Below are positions 8,307-16,571 of a DNA stretch of 64,000 nt, in pieces; the first letter of the stretch is position 1; each line of letters opens with the position of its first letter. Location of the stretch: the NCBI RefSeq assembly GCF_900230195.1, contig NZ_OCNE01000001.1:1-64000 (forward strand), written 5' to 3'. Below the pieces are notes generated by a model. It did no database searches and was not told the DNA's origin. It worked only from the letters and a program-made list of their open reading frames with translations. The position numbers and the translations under genes were made by a program. This stretch comes from Streptomyces zhaozhouensis. Lineage in GTDB: Bacteria; Actinomycetota; Actinomycetes; Streptomycetales; Streptomycetaceae.

Positions 8307-8342
8307 CCCGCCGCCTCCCGGGTCGTATCGGGCGGCGGCGGG
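8307..8342 (-). terminator. hairpin between the FHA-ABC gene and the kinase gene
   Basis: CCCGCCGCC (8307-8315) pairs with GGCGGCGGG (8334-8342) over 9 bp. It follows the kinase promoter region and lies downstream of no same-strand stop codon within 50 bp, so it could be a terminator or simply GC-rich structure. Confidence 0.35.
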
Positions 8343-8397
8343 TCGTGGCGTGCGGCGCGGGGCCTAGGTCGCGGGACCGAGGCGGCCCGGCTCCGGG

Positions 8398-10926
8398 TCA
8401 GGCGCGCATGACCTCGGGCTCGTGGCGGCGCAGGAACTTCATCACCAGGAACCCGCAGATCACGGCGAGCACCAGCAGGGCGGAGACGTCCAGCAGCCAG
8501 AAGCCGGCCTCGTGCTTCCACAGCGGGTCCGGGTCGGGGTCCTCGGTGGGCGAGGCCGTCAGGGTGTTGAGGTCGACGGTGGTGCCGGTGCCGGCCAGCG
8601 CCCAGCGGGACGGCATCAGCCAGGCCAGCTGCTCGACGCCGAGGGTGCCGTGGACCTGGAAGAGCGCGCCGGTGAAGACGAGCTGGACGACGGAGATCAT
8701 CACCAGCAGCGGCATGGTCATCTCGGAGGTGCGCACCAGCGCGGAGATGACCAGGCCGATCATCATCGAGGTGCAGCCGAGGATCATGATCACCAGGCTC
8801 ATCTCGACCGCGGGCGAGCTGGTGAAGAGGACACCCTCCGGGGGCATCTCGCGCGGCGCGAGGCCGATGACGCACAGGATGGCGCCCTGGAGCACGGTGA
8901 CGATGCCCAGCACGAAGACCTTGGACATCAGGTAGGCGGAACGGGAGAGGCCGACGGCCCGTTCTCGTTCGTAGATGACGCGTTCCTTGATCAGCTCGCG
9001 CACCGCGTTGGCCGCGCCGGAGAAGCACATGCCGACGACGAGGACCAGCAGCACGATGCTGGCGTCACCGTTGCGCAGCCCGCTCTCCGGTGGGCCGTAG
9101 CCGAGGCCGGAGTCGGCGGGGATGGCCAGGCTGACCAGGCCGAGGATGATGGGCAGGGCGACGGTCAGACCGAGGAAGCCCTTGTCCGCGAGGATGACGG
9201 CGGCGTAGCGGCGCATCAGGGTCAGCACCTGGGAGCCCCAGGTCTGCGCCTTCTGCTGGATCATCCCCATCGGCTGGTACGGGGCGGCCTGCGGCTGCAC
9301 GGCGTCCAGGTCGGCGGCGTACATCTGGTAGTGCTGCGAGCCGCGCCAGCGGCCCATCCAGTCGTAGTCGCGGTAGTTCTCGAACGCGGAGAAGACGTCG
9401 GCCCAGTTGTCGTAGCCGAAGAAGTTCAGCGCCTCGTCCGGCGGGCCGAAGTAGGCCACGCCGCCGCCGGGGGCCATGACCAGCACCCGGTCGCACAGGC
9501 CGAGTTCGGCCACGGAGTGGGTGACGACCAGCACGGTGCGGCCGTCGTCGGCCAGCCCGCGCAGCAGCTGCATCACGTCGCGGTCCATGCCCGGGTCGAG
9601 GCCCGAGGTGGGCTCGTCCAGGAAGATCAGCGACGGCTTGGTGAGCAGCTCCAGCGCGACGGAGACGCGCTTGCGCTGGCCGCCGGAGAGGGAGGAGATC
9701 CGCTTGTCGGCGTGCGGCAGCAGCTTCAGCTCGGCCAGCACCTCCTCCACCCGGTTGTTGCGCTCGGCGACCGCGACGTCCCCGGGGAACCGCAGCTGGG
9801 CGGCCAGCCGCAGCGCCTGCCGGATGGGCAGGGCGGTGTGCAGGATGTCGTCCTGCGGGACCAGGCCGATGCGGTGCCGCAGCTCGGCGAAGTGGGTGTA
9901 GAGGTTCCGGTGGTCGTACAGCACCTCGCCGTAGGTGGCGGGGCGGTAGCCGGTGAGGGCGCGCAGCAGCGTCGACTTGCCGGAGCCCGAGGGGCCGATG
10001 ACGCCGATCAGCGACTTCTCGGGGACGCCGAAGGAGACGTCGTTGAGGATCGTGGTCTGGCCGTTGTTGACCTGGACGGTCAGGTGGCGGGCCGAGAAGG
10101 AGACCTCACCGGTGTCGACGAACTCCTGGAGCTGGTTGCCGACCAGGCGGAACGTGGAGTGGCCGATGCCGACGGTGTCGTTGGGGCCGAGGTTGGCGCG
10201 GCCGTTCTTCGGCAACTGCTGGCCGTTGACATAGGTGCCGTTGTGGCTGCCCATGTCGTGGATCTCGAACCGGCCGTCGCTGTGGGCGAGGAACTCGGCG
10301 TGCAGCCGGGAGACCTGGAGGTCGGGAACGACGAGTTCGTTCTCCAGGGCACGGCCGATGCGGGTGACCTGGCCGACCGCGAACTGGTGAAGGCTGGTCG
10401 CGCCGTGGTTGGGCTGGCCGTCGCCGGGCGCGGGAGCGGCGGCGGGCTGCTGCGGCGGCGGGCCGCCCGGCTGCTGGTAGGGCGGCGCGGCCGGCATCCC
10501 GGGGGCCTGGTAGGGCGTGGCGGGGGCCTGCTGGGACTGGTAAGGCGTAGCGGGAGCCTGCTGGGACTGGTAAGCCGCGCCCTGTCCCGACTGGTAGGGC
10601 ATCGCCGCCGTCTGCTGCGACTGGTAAGGCTCGGCGCCCGCGGTGAACGAGAGCCGGGGGCCGTCGGTGGCGTTGCCCAGGTGTATCACCGCGCCGGGCC
10701 CCAGCTGCTGCTGCTGGACCCGCTGCCCCTGGGCGTACGTCCCGTTGGTGCTGCCGTGGTCCTCGACGATCCAGCTCTGCCCGCCCCACCGCACGGTCGC
10801 GTGGCGCCACGAGACCCGGGAGTCCTGGAGGACGAAGTCCCCCTGCGGGTCTCTCCCGAGGCTGTAGGACCGCGTAGGGTCCAAGGTCCAGCTCTGACCG
10901 TTCAGTTCCAGTACGAGTTCTGGCAC
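8398..10926 (-). CDS. FHA-domain ABC transporter, ATPase-permease fusion
   Basis: An 842-aa protein. An N-terminal FHA domain (about 17-85; SLGRDPQGDFVLQD, SRVSWRHA, DHGSTNGTY) is followed by a Pro/Gln-rich linker of repeated PYQSQQAPAT-like units, a second FHA domain (about 195-275; RIGRALENELVVPD, DMGSHNGTYVNG), an ABC ATPase (GPSGSGKST; LSGGQRKRVS; FLDEPTSGLD) and a C-terminal ABC-2 permease with about six membrane segments. FHA domains bind phosphothreonine, so Ser/Thr kinase control of export is likely; the cargo is unknown. GTG at 10926 begins the conserved VPELVLELNGQ sequence. Upstream in-frame sequence is probably not translated. Confidence 0.92.
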   Translation of the reverse strand: MPELVLELNGQSWTLDPTRSYSLGRDPQGDFVLQDSRVSWRHATVRWGGQSWIVEDHGSTNGTYAQGQRVQQQQLGPGAVIHLGNATDGPRLSFTAGAEPYQSQQTAAMPYQSGQGAAYQSQQAPATPYQSQQAPATPYQAPGMPAAPPYQQPGGPPPQQPAAAPAPGDGQPNHGATSLHQFAVGQVTRIGRALENELVVPDLQVSRLHAEFLAHSDGRFEIHDMGSHNGTYVNGQQLPKNGRANLGPNDTVGIGHSTFRLVGNQLQEFVDTGEVSFSARHLTVQVNNGQTTILNDVSFGVPEKSLIGVIGPSGSGKSTLLRALTGYRPATYGEVLYDHRNLYTHFAELRHRIGLVPQDDILHTALPIRQALRLAAQLRFPGDVAVAERNNRVEEVLAELKLLPHADKRISSLSGGQRKRVSVALELLTKPSLIFLDEPTSGLDPGMDRDVMQLLRGLADDGRTVLVVTHSVAELGLCDRVLVMAPGGGVAYFGPPDEALNFFGYDNWADVFSAFENYRDYDWMGRWRGSQHYQMYAADLDAVQPQAAPYQPMGMIQQKAQTWGSQVLTLMRRYAAVILADKGFLGLTVALPIILGLVSLAIPADSGLGYGPPESGLRNGDASIVLLVLVVGMCFSGAANAVRELIKERVIYERERAVGLSRSAYLMSKVFVLGIVTVLQGAILCVIGLAPREMPPEGVLFTSSPAVEMSLVIMILGCTSMMIGLVISALVRTSEMTMPLLVMISVVQLVFTGALFQVHGTLGVEQLAWLMPSRWALAGTGTTVDLNTLTASPTEDPDPDPLWKHEAGFWLLDVSALLVLAVICGFLVMKFLRRHEPEVMRA

Positions 10927-11115
10927 TCCATGCCCCACAAAGTCGTCCCCCGAGTGACCTCCGACCGGAAGTCTAGGGATGGTTGAACATCGTTGGGGCA
11001 CTATTCCAGGCTCGGGGCGAAAACAGGAAGTCGCCCCCCGAAAGTGGCCACGCTGTCGCCAAGCGTGAACACGCCCGTGACATCGGCGTCGGTGCGGTGA
11101 CCGGCGGCCGGTCGG

Positions 11116-11170
11116 GGGTGTCCGGCTGCCGGACACCCGGGGCGCCGGCCGGTCGGGCAGCGGCTAACGT
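11116..11170 (+). promoter_or_regulatory. palindrome and -10 element upstream of serB
   Basis: A 23-bp palindrome (11116-11138; arms GGGTGTCCGGC and GCCGGACACCC around a single T) is followed by TAACGT (11165-11170), 10 bases before the serB ATG. The palindrome lies just upstream of the expected -35 position, as an operator would. The remaining divergent spacer (10927-11180) shows no other feature. Confidence 0.45.
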
Positions 11171-11180
11171 GGGCCCCATC

Positions 11181-12407
11181 ATGACCTCCGTGACTTGGGC
11201 CGACGAGATGGCCCCCACGCTGTTGGTGAAGATCTTCGGCGGCGACCGGCCGGGCCTGACCGCCGGGCTCTTCCGCACGCTGGCCGGTTTCCAGGTCGAC
11301 GTGATCGATATCGAGCAGGTCGTCACCCGGGGAAGGATCACGCTCTGCGCGCTGGTCCGCGCCCCGGTCGGGGACGCGTCCGGGGGCGGCGGCGAGGGCG
11401 AGCTGCGGGCGACCGTGCACGCCTGGGCCGAGGGCGCCGGGCTCCAGGCGGAGATCATCTCCGGCACCGGCGACAACCCGGCGCGCGGCACGGGCCGCAG
11501 CCACGTGACGGTGCTGGGGAACCCGTTGACGGCGGAGGTCACGGCCTCGGTCGCGGCCCGGATAGCGGCCACCGGCGGCAACATCGACCGGATCTACCGG
11601 CTGGCGAAGTACCCGGTGACGGCCGTGGAGTTCGACGTCTCCGGCGTGCCGACCGAGGTCCTTCGCACGGCCCTGGCGCGGGAGGCGGCGGCCAGTGGCG
11701 TGGACATCGCGGTGGTCTCCTCCGGGCTGCAACGGCGCGCGCCCCGGCTGGTGGTGATGGACGTCGACTCCACGCTGATCCAGGACGAGGTGATCGAGCT
11801 GTTCGCGGCGCACGCCGGCTGCGAGGAGCGGGTCGCCGAGGTCACGGCCGCGGCGATGCGCGGGGAGCTGGACTTCGAGCAGTCCCTGCACCAGCGGGTG
11901 GCGCTGCTGGCCGGTCTTGACGAGTCGGTGGTGGACAAGGTCAGGTCCGAGGTGCGGCTGACCCCCGGCGCGCGGACGCTGATCCGGACGCTGAAGCGGC
12001 TGGGCTGCCAGGTGGGCGTGGTGTCCGGCGGCTTCACGCAGGTGACGGACTCGCTGCGGGAACGGCTCGGGCTGGACTTCGCGGCGGCCAACACCCTTGA
12101 GGTGGTGGACGGGAAGCTGACCGGCAGGGTCACCGGCGAGGTCGTCGACCGGCCGGGGAAGGCGCGGCTGCTGCGGCGGTTCGCCGCCGAGGCGGGGGTG
12201 CCGCTGTCCCGCACGGTGGCGATCGGCGACGGGGCCAACGACCTGGACATGCTGAACGCGGCGGGGCTCGGGGTGGCGTTCAACGCCAAGCCGCTGGTGC
12301 GGGAGGCCGCGCACACCGCGGTCTCGGTGCCGTTCCTGGACACCGTGCTCTACCTGCTGGGGATCACCCGGGAGGAAGTGGAGGCCGCCGACGCCCAGGG
12401 GTGGTGA
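11181..12407 (+). CDS. serB: phosphoserine phosphatase SerB
   Basis: A 408-aa protein that hydrolyses O-phosphoserine to serine in serine biosynthesis. Two N-terminal ACT-type regulatory modules (about residues 12-90 and 105-165) precede a HAD phosphatase domain with catalytic Asp194/Asp196 in VVMDVDSTLIQDE, VVSGGFTQV (motif II) and IGDGANDLDML (motif IV). The two-ACT layout matches actinobacterial SerB2, where serine feedback has been reported. ATG at 11181 gives the family N-terminus; the longer open frame upstream has no start signals. It converges on the SixA gene. Confidence 0.95.
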   Translation: MTSVTWADEMAPTLLVKIFGGDRPGLTAGLFRTLAGFQVDVIDIEQVVTRGRITLCALVRAPVGDASGGGGEGELRATVHAWAEGAGLQAEIISGTGDNPARGTGRSHVTVLGNPLTAEVTASVAARIAATGGNIDRIYRLAKYPVTAVEFDVSGVPTEVLRTALAREAAASGVDIAVVSSGLQRRAPRLVVMDVDSTLIQDEVIELFAAHAGCEERVAEVTAAAMRGELDFEQSLHQRVALLAGLDESVVDKVRSEVRLTPGARTLIRTLKRLGCQVGVVSGGFTQVTDSLRERLGLDFAAANTLEVVDGKLTGRVTGEVVDRPGKARLLRRFAAEAGVPLSRTVAIGDGANDLDMLNAAGLGVAFNAKPLVREAAHTAVSVPFLDTVLYLLGITREEVEAADAQGW

Positions 12408-12443
12408 GGCGGTGGCGCGGCGGCCGGCCGGGGGTGGCCCGGC

Positions 12444-12962
12444 TCACGCGTGGGGGGTCCAGAAGTCGGTGAGCGTGGCGGCGCCGGGCTCCAGTGACTT
12501 CCAGCCGCCGGCCAGGGTCAGCACCGCCTGGGAGGCGGTGGGGAAGCCGCTGGCGTGCACGCGGGCGAGGGTGTCGCCCTCGGCGGTCCCGGCGAGCAGG
12601 TCGGCCAGCGTGTGCAGGGTGGGGTTGTGCCCGACGACCAGCAGGTCCCTGACCGCGTCGTCCACCTCGTTGAGCACGGCGATCACCTGGCCGGGCGTGG
12701 CCTCGTAGAGGCGGCTCTCGTAGGTGGTCCTGGGGCGGCGCGGGAGCTCGGCGGCGCAGAGCTTCCAGGTGTCGCGGGCGCGCACCGCGGTGGAGCAGAG
12801 GGTGAGTTCCGGGGTGACGCCGGAGCCGGCGAGCCGGCGTCCGGCGACGGCGGCGTCCTGGCGGCCGCGCTCGGCGAGCGGGCGATCGTGGTCGGCCACG
12901 TCGGGCCAGTCGGCTTTCGCGTGTCGGAGAAGGACGATTCTGCGGACGACTTCGACGCTCAT
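12444..12962 (-). CDS. SixA-type histidine phosphatase
   Basis: A 172-aa member of the histidine phosphatase superfamily. The catalytic motif LLRHAKADW puts the phospho-accepting His at residue 14; a second catalytic His lies in VVGHNPTLH; ERGRQDA and CSTAVRARDTW are also conserved. E. coli SixA dephosphorylates phosphohistidine proteins; the target in actinomycetes is not established. The ATG at 12962 is preceded by a weak GGGGCA. The frame stays open upstream to 13187, but that part overlaps the next gene and is not conserved in character. Confidence 0.9.
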   Translation of the reverse strand: MSVEVVRRIVLLRHAKADWPDVADHDRPLAERGRQDAAVAGRRLAGSGVTPELTLCSTAVRARDTWKLCAAELPRRPRTTYESRLYEATPGQVIAVLNEVDDAVRDLLVVGHNPTLHTLADLLAGTAEGDTLARVHASGFPTASQAVLTLAGGWKSLEPGAATLTDFWTPHA

Positions 12963-13045
12963 GTGCCCCAGCTTCGCACGAAACGAGCGGCGGGGCCCGA
13001 GCCGTTGGGCGTCGTTCCGGCCGCGAGGCGGGGCGGTGGCGGGGG

Positions 13046-13231
13046 TCAGCGCAGGGAGGTGTGGACGTACTCGACGAGCCGGCTGACCGGGTCGGTGCCC
13101 ACGGTGGCGGCCGTGCTCTCCTGGGCGGAGGCGAGCAGGGTGAGCAGCGCGGCGAAGCAGGCTATCGGCAGGGCGACCGCCCACCAACGCAGGCGTAGCT
13201 CCCCCTCGGTGGACCGGGCGCGAGCGGTCAT
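13046..13231 (-). CDS. small single-pass membrane protein
   Basis: A 61-aa protein with a basic N-terminus (MTARARSTEGELRLR), one strong transmembrane helix (WWAVALPIACFAALLTLLA, about residues 16-35) and a short outer or C-terminal tail ending VEYVHTSLR. The N-in/C-out orientation follows from the positive residues. AAAGGGAAG precedes the ATG at 13231. I do not recognise a family. It sits between the SixA gene and the transporter microprotein gene on the same strand, without close spacing to either. Confidence 0.72.
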   Translation of the reverse strand: MTARARSTEGELRLRWWAVALPIACFAALLTLLASAQESTAATVGTDPVSRLVEYVHTSLR

Positions 13232-13374
13232 GGCGCTTCCCTTTCGTCCGCTTCCTCGTCGGCGCGGGGCCCGTGCGCCCTCGGTGGGGCGTCCGGGCTC
13301 CCGTTGACCACGAATCTACGGACGGCGGGTGGGCGGGCCCATCCGGTGAGCCACCCAGTCCTCCCTGAACCCAA

Positions 13375-13386
13375 CCCCCTAGGGGG
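13375..13386. terminator. short palindrome in the 13.3-kb spacer
   Basis: The spacer 13232-13449 contains the 12-bp palindrome CCCCCTAGGGGG, possibly the core of a terminator for the transporter/microprotein unit. Nothing else stands out in the spacer. Confidence 0.3.
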
Positions 13387-13449
13387 AGGTGTGGCCAGCA
13401 CCACCCCGGGGCGGCGCCGCCGGGCCCGGGAGGGGTGCCGGGAGCGGGT

Positions 13450-13566
13450 TCAGGGGGAGGCGATGGTGGCGATCACGGCGATGACCACCGAGATCCCGAG
13501 CATGGCGCCCAGGATCAGCAGCAGGTTGCGTTGGCCGTTGCGGGGGTTGGGGTCGAGCGCTGGCAT
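13450..13566 (-). CDS. SGM_5486-type transporter-associated microprotein
   Basis: A 38-aa protein too short for routine ORF calling: basic, Pro/Asn-rich start MPALDPNPRNGQRN, then one hydrophobic helix (LLLILGAMLGISVVIAVIA) and a short tail. Microproteins with this MPxLDPNPxNGQ start are found in Streptomyces directly after CynX/NimT-type transporter genes. Here the start codon is 16 bp downstream of the transporter stop codon. It is probably a small membrane subunit or stabiliser of that transporter; the function is inferred from association only. Confidence 0.85.
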   Translation of the reverse strand: MPALDPNPRNGQRNLLLILGAMLGISVVIAVIATIASP

Positions 13567-13582
13567 GGGACCAGTCTCGCAC

Positions 13583-14860
13583 TCATCCGTCGTCCTCCAC
13601 GCAGCGGTCCCGCCCGGCGAGCACCCCGCAGCAGACCTGGGCCGCCAGCAGCGCCCCGAGCAGCAGCAGCGGAGCGCTCCAGCCGCCGGTCGCCTCGTTG
13701 AGCGCGCCGACCAGCAGCGGTCCCGGGACGGAGAGCAGATAGCCGACGCTCTGGGCGAACGCGGAGAGGCGGATGACGCCGGCGCCGGTGCGGGCGCGCA
13801 GGCCGATCATGGTCAGGGCGACGGTGAACGCGGTGTTGGCGATGCCCAGCAGCACCGCCCACGCCCAGGCGCCGCCGGCGGGCGCCAGCCACAGGCCGAG
13901 GTAGCCGGCGAAGCCGCACAGCCCGATGGCGAGCACCAGCGGGCCCTGGCCGCGCATCCGGGTGGCGAGGGTGGGGATCAGGAAGCTGAGCGGGGCGCCC
14001 AGGCCCATCACGAGGGCCAGCAGCATCCCGGCCTCGGAGGCGGGGACGCCGGCGTCGCGGTAGATCTGCGGGAGCCAGCCCATGGTGACGTAGGCGGCGG
14101 TCGCCTGGAGTCCGAAGAAGACGCCGAGCGCCCAGGCGGTCGGCGAGCGGGTCAGCCGCAGCCGCCGCTGCCCCGGTTCCGCGGGGCCTTCGCCGGCGCG
14201 GCGTTCGGCGCCGCCGCGTGACCGGCCGGGCACCAGCAGCCAGAAGAGCAGCGCCAGGACCGCCAGCGCGGCCCAGGCCGCCAGCCCGTACCGCCAGTTG
14301 CCGCCGAACGCCCTGCTGACCGGGATGGTCAGGGCGGCGGCGCCGGCGGTTCCCAGGGCCATGCCCATCGAGTAGAGCCCGGTGAGCAGCCCGACGCGGT
14401 CGGCGAAGAAGCGTCTGACCAGGACCGGCATCAGCACGTTGCCGACGGCGATGCCGGCCAGCGCGAGGGTGCTGGTGGCCAGGAAGACCGCGGTGTCGCC
14501 CGCGACCGCGCGCACGCCGAGGCCGACGCTGATGGCGACCAGCCCGGCGAGCACCACCCGGACCGCGCCGAAGCGGCCGGCGAGCCGGGGCGCGGTGACG
14601 CCGAAGACGGCGAAGCAGAGCGCGGGCACGGAGGTGAGCAGTCCGGCGACGGTGGCGGACATCCCGAGGTCGTCGCGGACCTCGGCGAGCACGGGACCGA
14701 GTCCGGAGATCGCGGGGCGCAGGTTGAACGCGGTCAACACCAGCGCGAGTGCCAGCAGTACGCGCCCCCGGCGCATCCGTGCGTCGGGATGGCCGGCGGG
14801 TGGTCGGTCATGGACGGCGGAACGTCGGGGCGGAGTACGGTCTCTCTGCAGAAGCCCCAT
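13583..14860 (-). CDS. CynX/NimT-family MFS transporter
   Basis: A 425-aa major facilitator with 12 predicted membrane helices. The first helix region ALALVLTAFNLRPAISGLGPVLAEVRDDLG is diagnostic of the CynX/NimT (cyanate/2-nitroimidazole) group; a basic loop in the middle (RSRGGAERRAGEGPAEPGQRR) separates the two six-helix halves. The substrate cannot be told from sequence. ATG at 14860 is preferred because TATGAT lies 7 bases upstream and no Shine-Dalgarno is seen, suggesting leaderless translation; ATGs at 14869-14872 are alternatives. It diverges from a FadR-type regulator, its likely controller. Confidence 0.9.
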   Translation of the reverse strand: MGLLQRDRTPPRRSAVHDRPPAGHPDARMRRGRVLLALALVLTAFNLRPAISGLGPVLAEVRDDLGMSATVAGLLTSVPALCFAVFGVTAPRLAGRFGAVRVVLAGLVAISVGLGVRAVAGDTAVFLATSTLALAGIAVGNVLMPVLVRRFFADRVGLLTGLYSMGMALGTAGAAALTIPVSRAFGGNWRYGLAAWAALAVLALLFWLLVPGRSRGGAERRAGEGPAEPGQRRLRLTRSPTAWALGVFFGLQATAAYVTMGWLPQIYRDAGVPASEAGMLLALVMGLGAPLSFLIPTLATRMRGQGPLVLAIGLCGFAGYLGLWLAPAGGAWAWAVLLGIANTAFTVALTMIGLRARTGAGVIRLSAFAQSVGYLLSVPGPLLVGALNEATGGWSAPLLLLGALLAAQVCCGVLAGRDRCVEDDG

Positions 14861-14865
14861 GACTC

Positions 14866-14890
14866 TCATCATAGAATCATGGGATGAATC
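14866..14890. promoter_or_regulatory. divergent promoter with ATGAT repeats
   Basis: The 81-bp spacer between the transporter and GntR genes holds an AT-rich island. On the minus strand it reads ATGATTCTATGAT, two ATGAT copies, the second forming the TATGAT -10 box of the transporter gene. It is a candidate operator for the divergent regulator. Confidence 0.4.
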
Positions 14891-14941
14891 AGGCTCCGGG
14901 GGGAGTGCCCCACGGGACCGGGATCGGCAACGGGGAGAGCC

Positions 14942-15625
14942 ATGTCACTGACCGCACCGCGTCGCGCCGCGCTGGCCGACCAGGTGATCGGCCAACTGCG
15001 CCTCCAGATCACCTCGGGCGAGTGGCCGGTCGGCTCCCGGATCCCGACCGAGCCCGAGCTGGTGGAACGGCTGGGCGTGGCGAGGAACACGGTCCGCGAG
15101 GCGATCCGCGCCCTCGCCCACAACGGGCTGCTGGACATCCGGCAGGGCTCGGGCACCTATGTGGCGGCGACCAGCGAGTTGGCGGGGGTGATGCACCGCC
15201 GCTTCGCGGAGGCCCAGCCGCGTGACGTGGCGGAGGTGCGCAGCACGCTGGAGGCGTCGGCGGCCCGGCTGGCCGCGCGCCGCAGGACGCCGCGCGAGCT
15301 GCGGCAGTTGGACACGCTGCTGGAACGCCGGGAGAGCGCCTGGGGTACGGGGAACGTGGAGAGCTTCGTCGAGGCGGACGCCACCTTCCACATGGCGGTC
15401 GTCCAGGCGTCGCACAACGAGGTGTTGACGGCGCTGTACGCGGATCTGGGCTCCGTCGTGAGGGCGTTTTTGCGCCATGATGTGGGCGACGAGCTGCGGG
15501 CCGACGAGCACATGGACCACGGTCGGCTGGTGGACGCGATCCGCTCCGGGGACCCGGAAACGGCGGGCAGCGAGGCCGGGTCGTACGCGCGGGTGTGCGG
15601 CCGTTCGCTCTACGCGGCCGGCTGA
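14942..15625 (+). CDS. FadR-family GntR transcriptional regulator
   Basis: A 227-aa GntR-class regulator. The winged HTH (about residues 10-75; ALADQVIGQLRLQITSGEWPVGSRIPTEPELVERLGVARNTVREA) is followed by an all-helical FCD ligand-binding domain (about 90-220; ADATFHMAVVQASHN, MDHGRLVDAIRSGD), whose His/Asp residues usually hold a metal. It probably represses the divergent CynX/NimT transporter gene and responds to the transported compound; that is inferred from the 81-bp divergent arrangement. The ATG at 14942 lies 5 bases after GGGGAGAG. Confidence 0.92.
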   Translation: MSLTAPRRAALADQVIGQLRLQITSGEWPVGSRIPTEPELVERLGVARNTVREAIRALAHNGLLDIRQGSGTYVAATSELAGVMHRRFAEAQPRDVAEVRSTLEASAARLAARRRTPRELRQLDTLLERRESAWGTGNVESFVEADATFHMAVVQASHNEVLTALYADLGSVVRAFLRHDVGDELRADEHMDHGRLVDAIRSGDPETAGSEAGSYARVCGRSLYAAG

Positions 15626-15637
15626 TTCCGGCCGCGC

Positions 15638-15700
15638 GCGGGAGTTCACGACGGCGGGCGGGAGTTCGCGACGGCGGGCGGGAGTTCTCAGCGGCGCGCG
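15638..15700. repeat. 20-bp tandem repeat, three copies
   Basis: GGAGTTC recurs at 15641, 15661 and 15681. The full unit is GGAGTTCNCGACGGCGGGCG, with the third copy diverged. It lies between the GntR stop codon and the convergent terminator. Confidence 0.8.
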
Positions 15701-15738
15701 TATGCGGCGCGCACGCCCCCGCTCCCCCGCGCACGCCG

Positions 15739-15775
15739 AAGGGCGCGGGCGTGCGTCCGCAACGCCCGCGCCCTT
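15739..15775. terminator. bidirectional hairpin terminator
   Basis: A 14-bp perfect stem, AAGGGCGCGGGCGT (15739-15752) with ACGCCCGCGCCCTT (15762-15775), and a 9-base loop. It separates the convergent GntR and fabI genes and is flanked by A and T ends suited to termination both ways. Confidence 0.85.
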
Positions 15776-15787
15776 GGAGGACGTGGG

Positions 15788-16567
15788 TCAGGCACCCATC
15801 ATGTGGACGCCGCCGTCCACGTGGACGATCTCGCCGGTCGTCTTCGGGAACCAGTCCGACAGCAGCGCCACCACGCCACGGGCCGCCGGCTCCGGGTCCG
15901 TCAGCTCCCAGCCGATGGGCGCGCGGGTGTTCCACACGTCGGCCAGCTCCTCGAAGCCCGGGATCGACTTGGCGGCCATGGACTTGATCGGGCCGGCCGA
16001 GACCAGGTTGACCCGGATGTTCCGGTCGCCCAGGTCGCGGGCCAGATAGCGAGAGGTGGCCTCCAGCGCGGCCTTCGAGACGCCCATCCAGTCGTACTTG
16101 GGCCACGCCACCTGGGCGTCGAAGTCCATCCCCACGACCGAACCGCCGCGCTGTTCGAGCAGCGGCAGGACCGCCATGGTCAGCGACTTCAGCGAGTAGG
16201 CGGAGACCTCGACGGCCGTGGCCACCGACGACCACTCCGCGTGCAGGAAGTTCCCCCCCAGCGCGTCCTGGGGGGCGAACGCGATGGAGTGCACCACGCC
16301 GTCCAACCCCACGCCCTCGCCGAGGTGTTCCGTGACCCGGTCGGCCAGGGTCGCCAGGTGCTCCGCGTTCTGCACGTCCAGCTCGATGACCGGGGCGGGC
16401 TTGGGCAGCCGCTTGGCGATCCGCTGCACCAGGGAGAGCCGGCCGAAGCCGGTGAGGACCACTTCGGCCCCCTCCTCCTGGGCCAGCCGCGCGGCGTGGA
16501 AACCGATCGACGCGTCGGTGATCACCCCGGTGACGAGGATGCGCTTGCCGGCGAGAAGTCCACTCAT
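15788..16567 (-). CDS. fabI: enoyl-[acyl-carrier-protein] reductase FabI/InhA
   Basis: A 259-aa NADH-dependent enoyl-ACP reductase that reduces trans-2-enoyl-ACP in the last step of each type II fatty-acid elongation cycle. The sequence shows the InhA-type glycine-rich loop GVITDASIGFHAA, the active-site Y-x6-K (YDWMGVSK), SAGPIKSMAAKSI and the C-terminal HVDGGVHMMG. The ATG at 16567 starts 4 bp after the fabG stop codon, so the two genes are one operon. Length and motifs are those of functional enzymes. It is the family's triclosan/isoniazid-type target. Confidence 0.97.
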   Translation of the reverse strand: MSGLLAGKRILVTGVITDASIGFHAARLAQEEGAEVVLTGFGRLSLVQRIAKRLPKPAPVIELDVQNAEHLATLADRVTEHLGEGVGLDGVVHSIAFAPQDALGGNFLHAEWSSVATAVEVSAYSLKSLTMAVLPLLEQRGGSVVGMDFDAQVAWPKYDWMGVSKAALEATSRYLARDLGDRNIRVNLVSAGPIKSMAAKSIPGFEELADVWNTRAPIGWELTDPEPAARGVVALLSDWFPKTTGEIVHVDGGVHMMGA

Positions 16568-16571
16568 GATG

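Noticed and set aside
8422..10986. An 854-codon open frame on the plus strand opposite the FHA-ABC gene
   Set aside because: It is the antisense shadow of a clearly homologous transporter gene; long open antisense frames are expected at this GC content.
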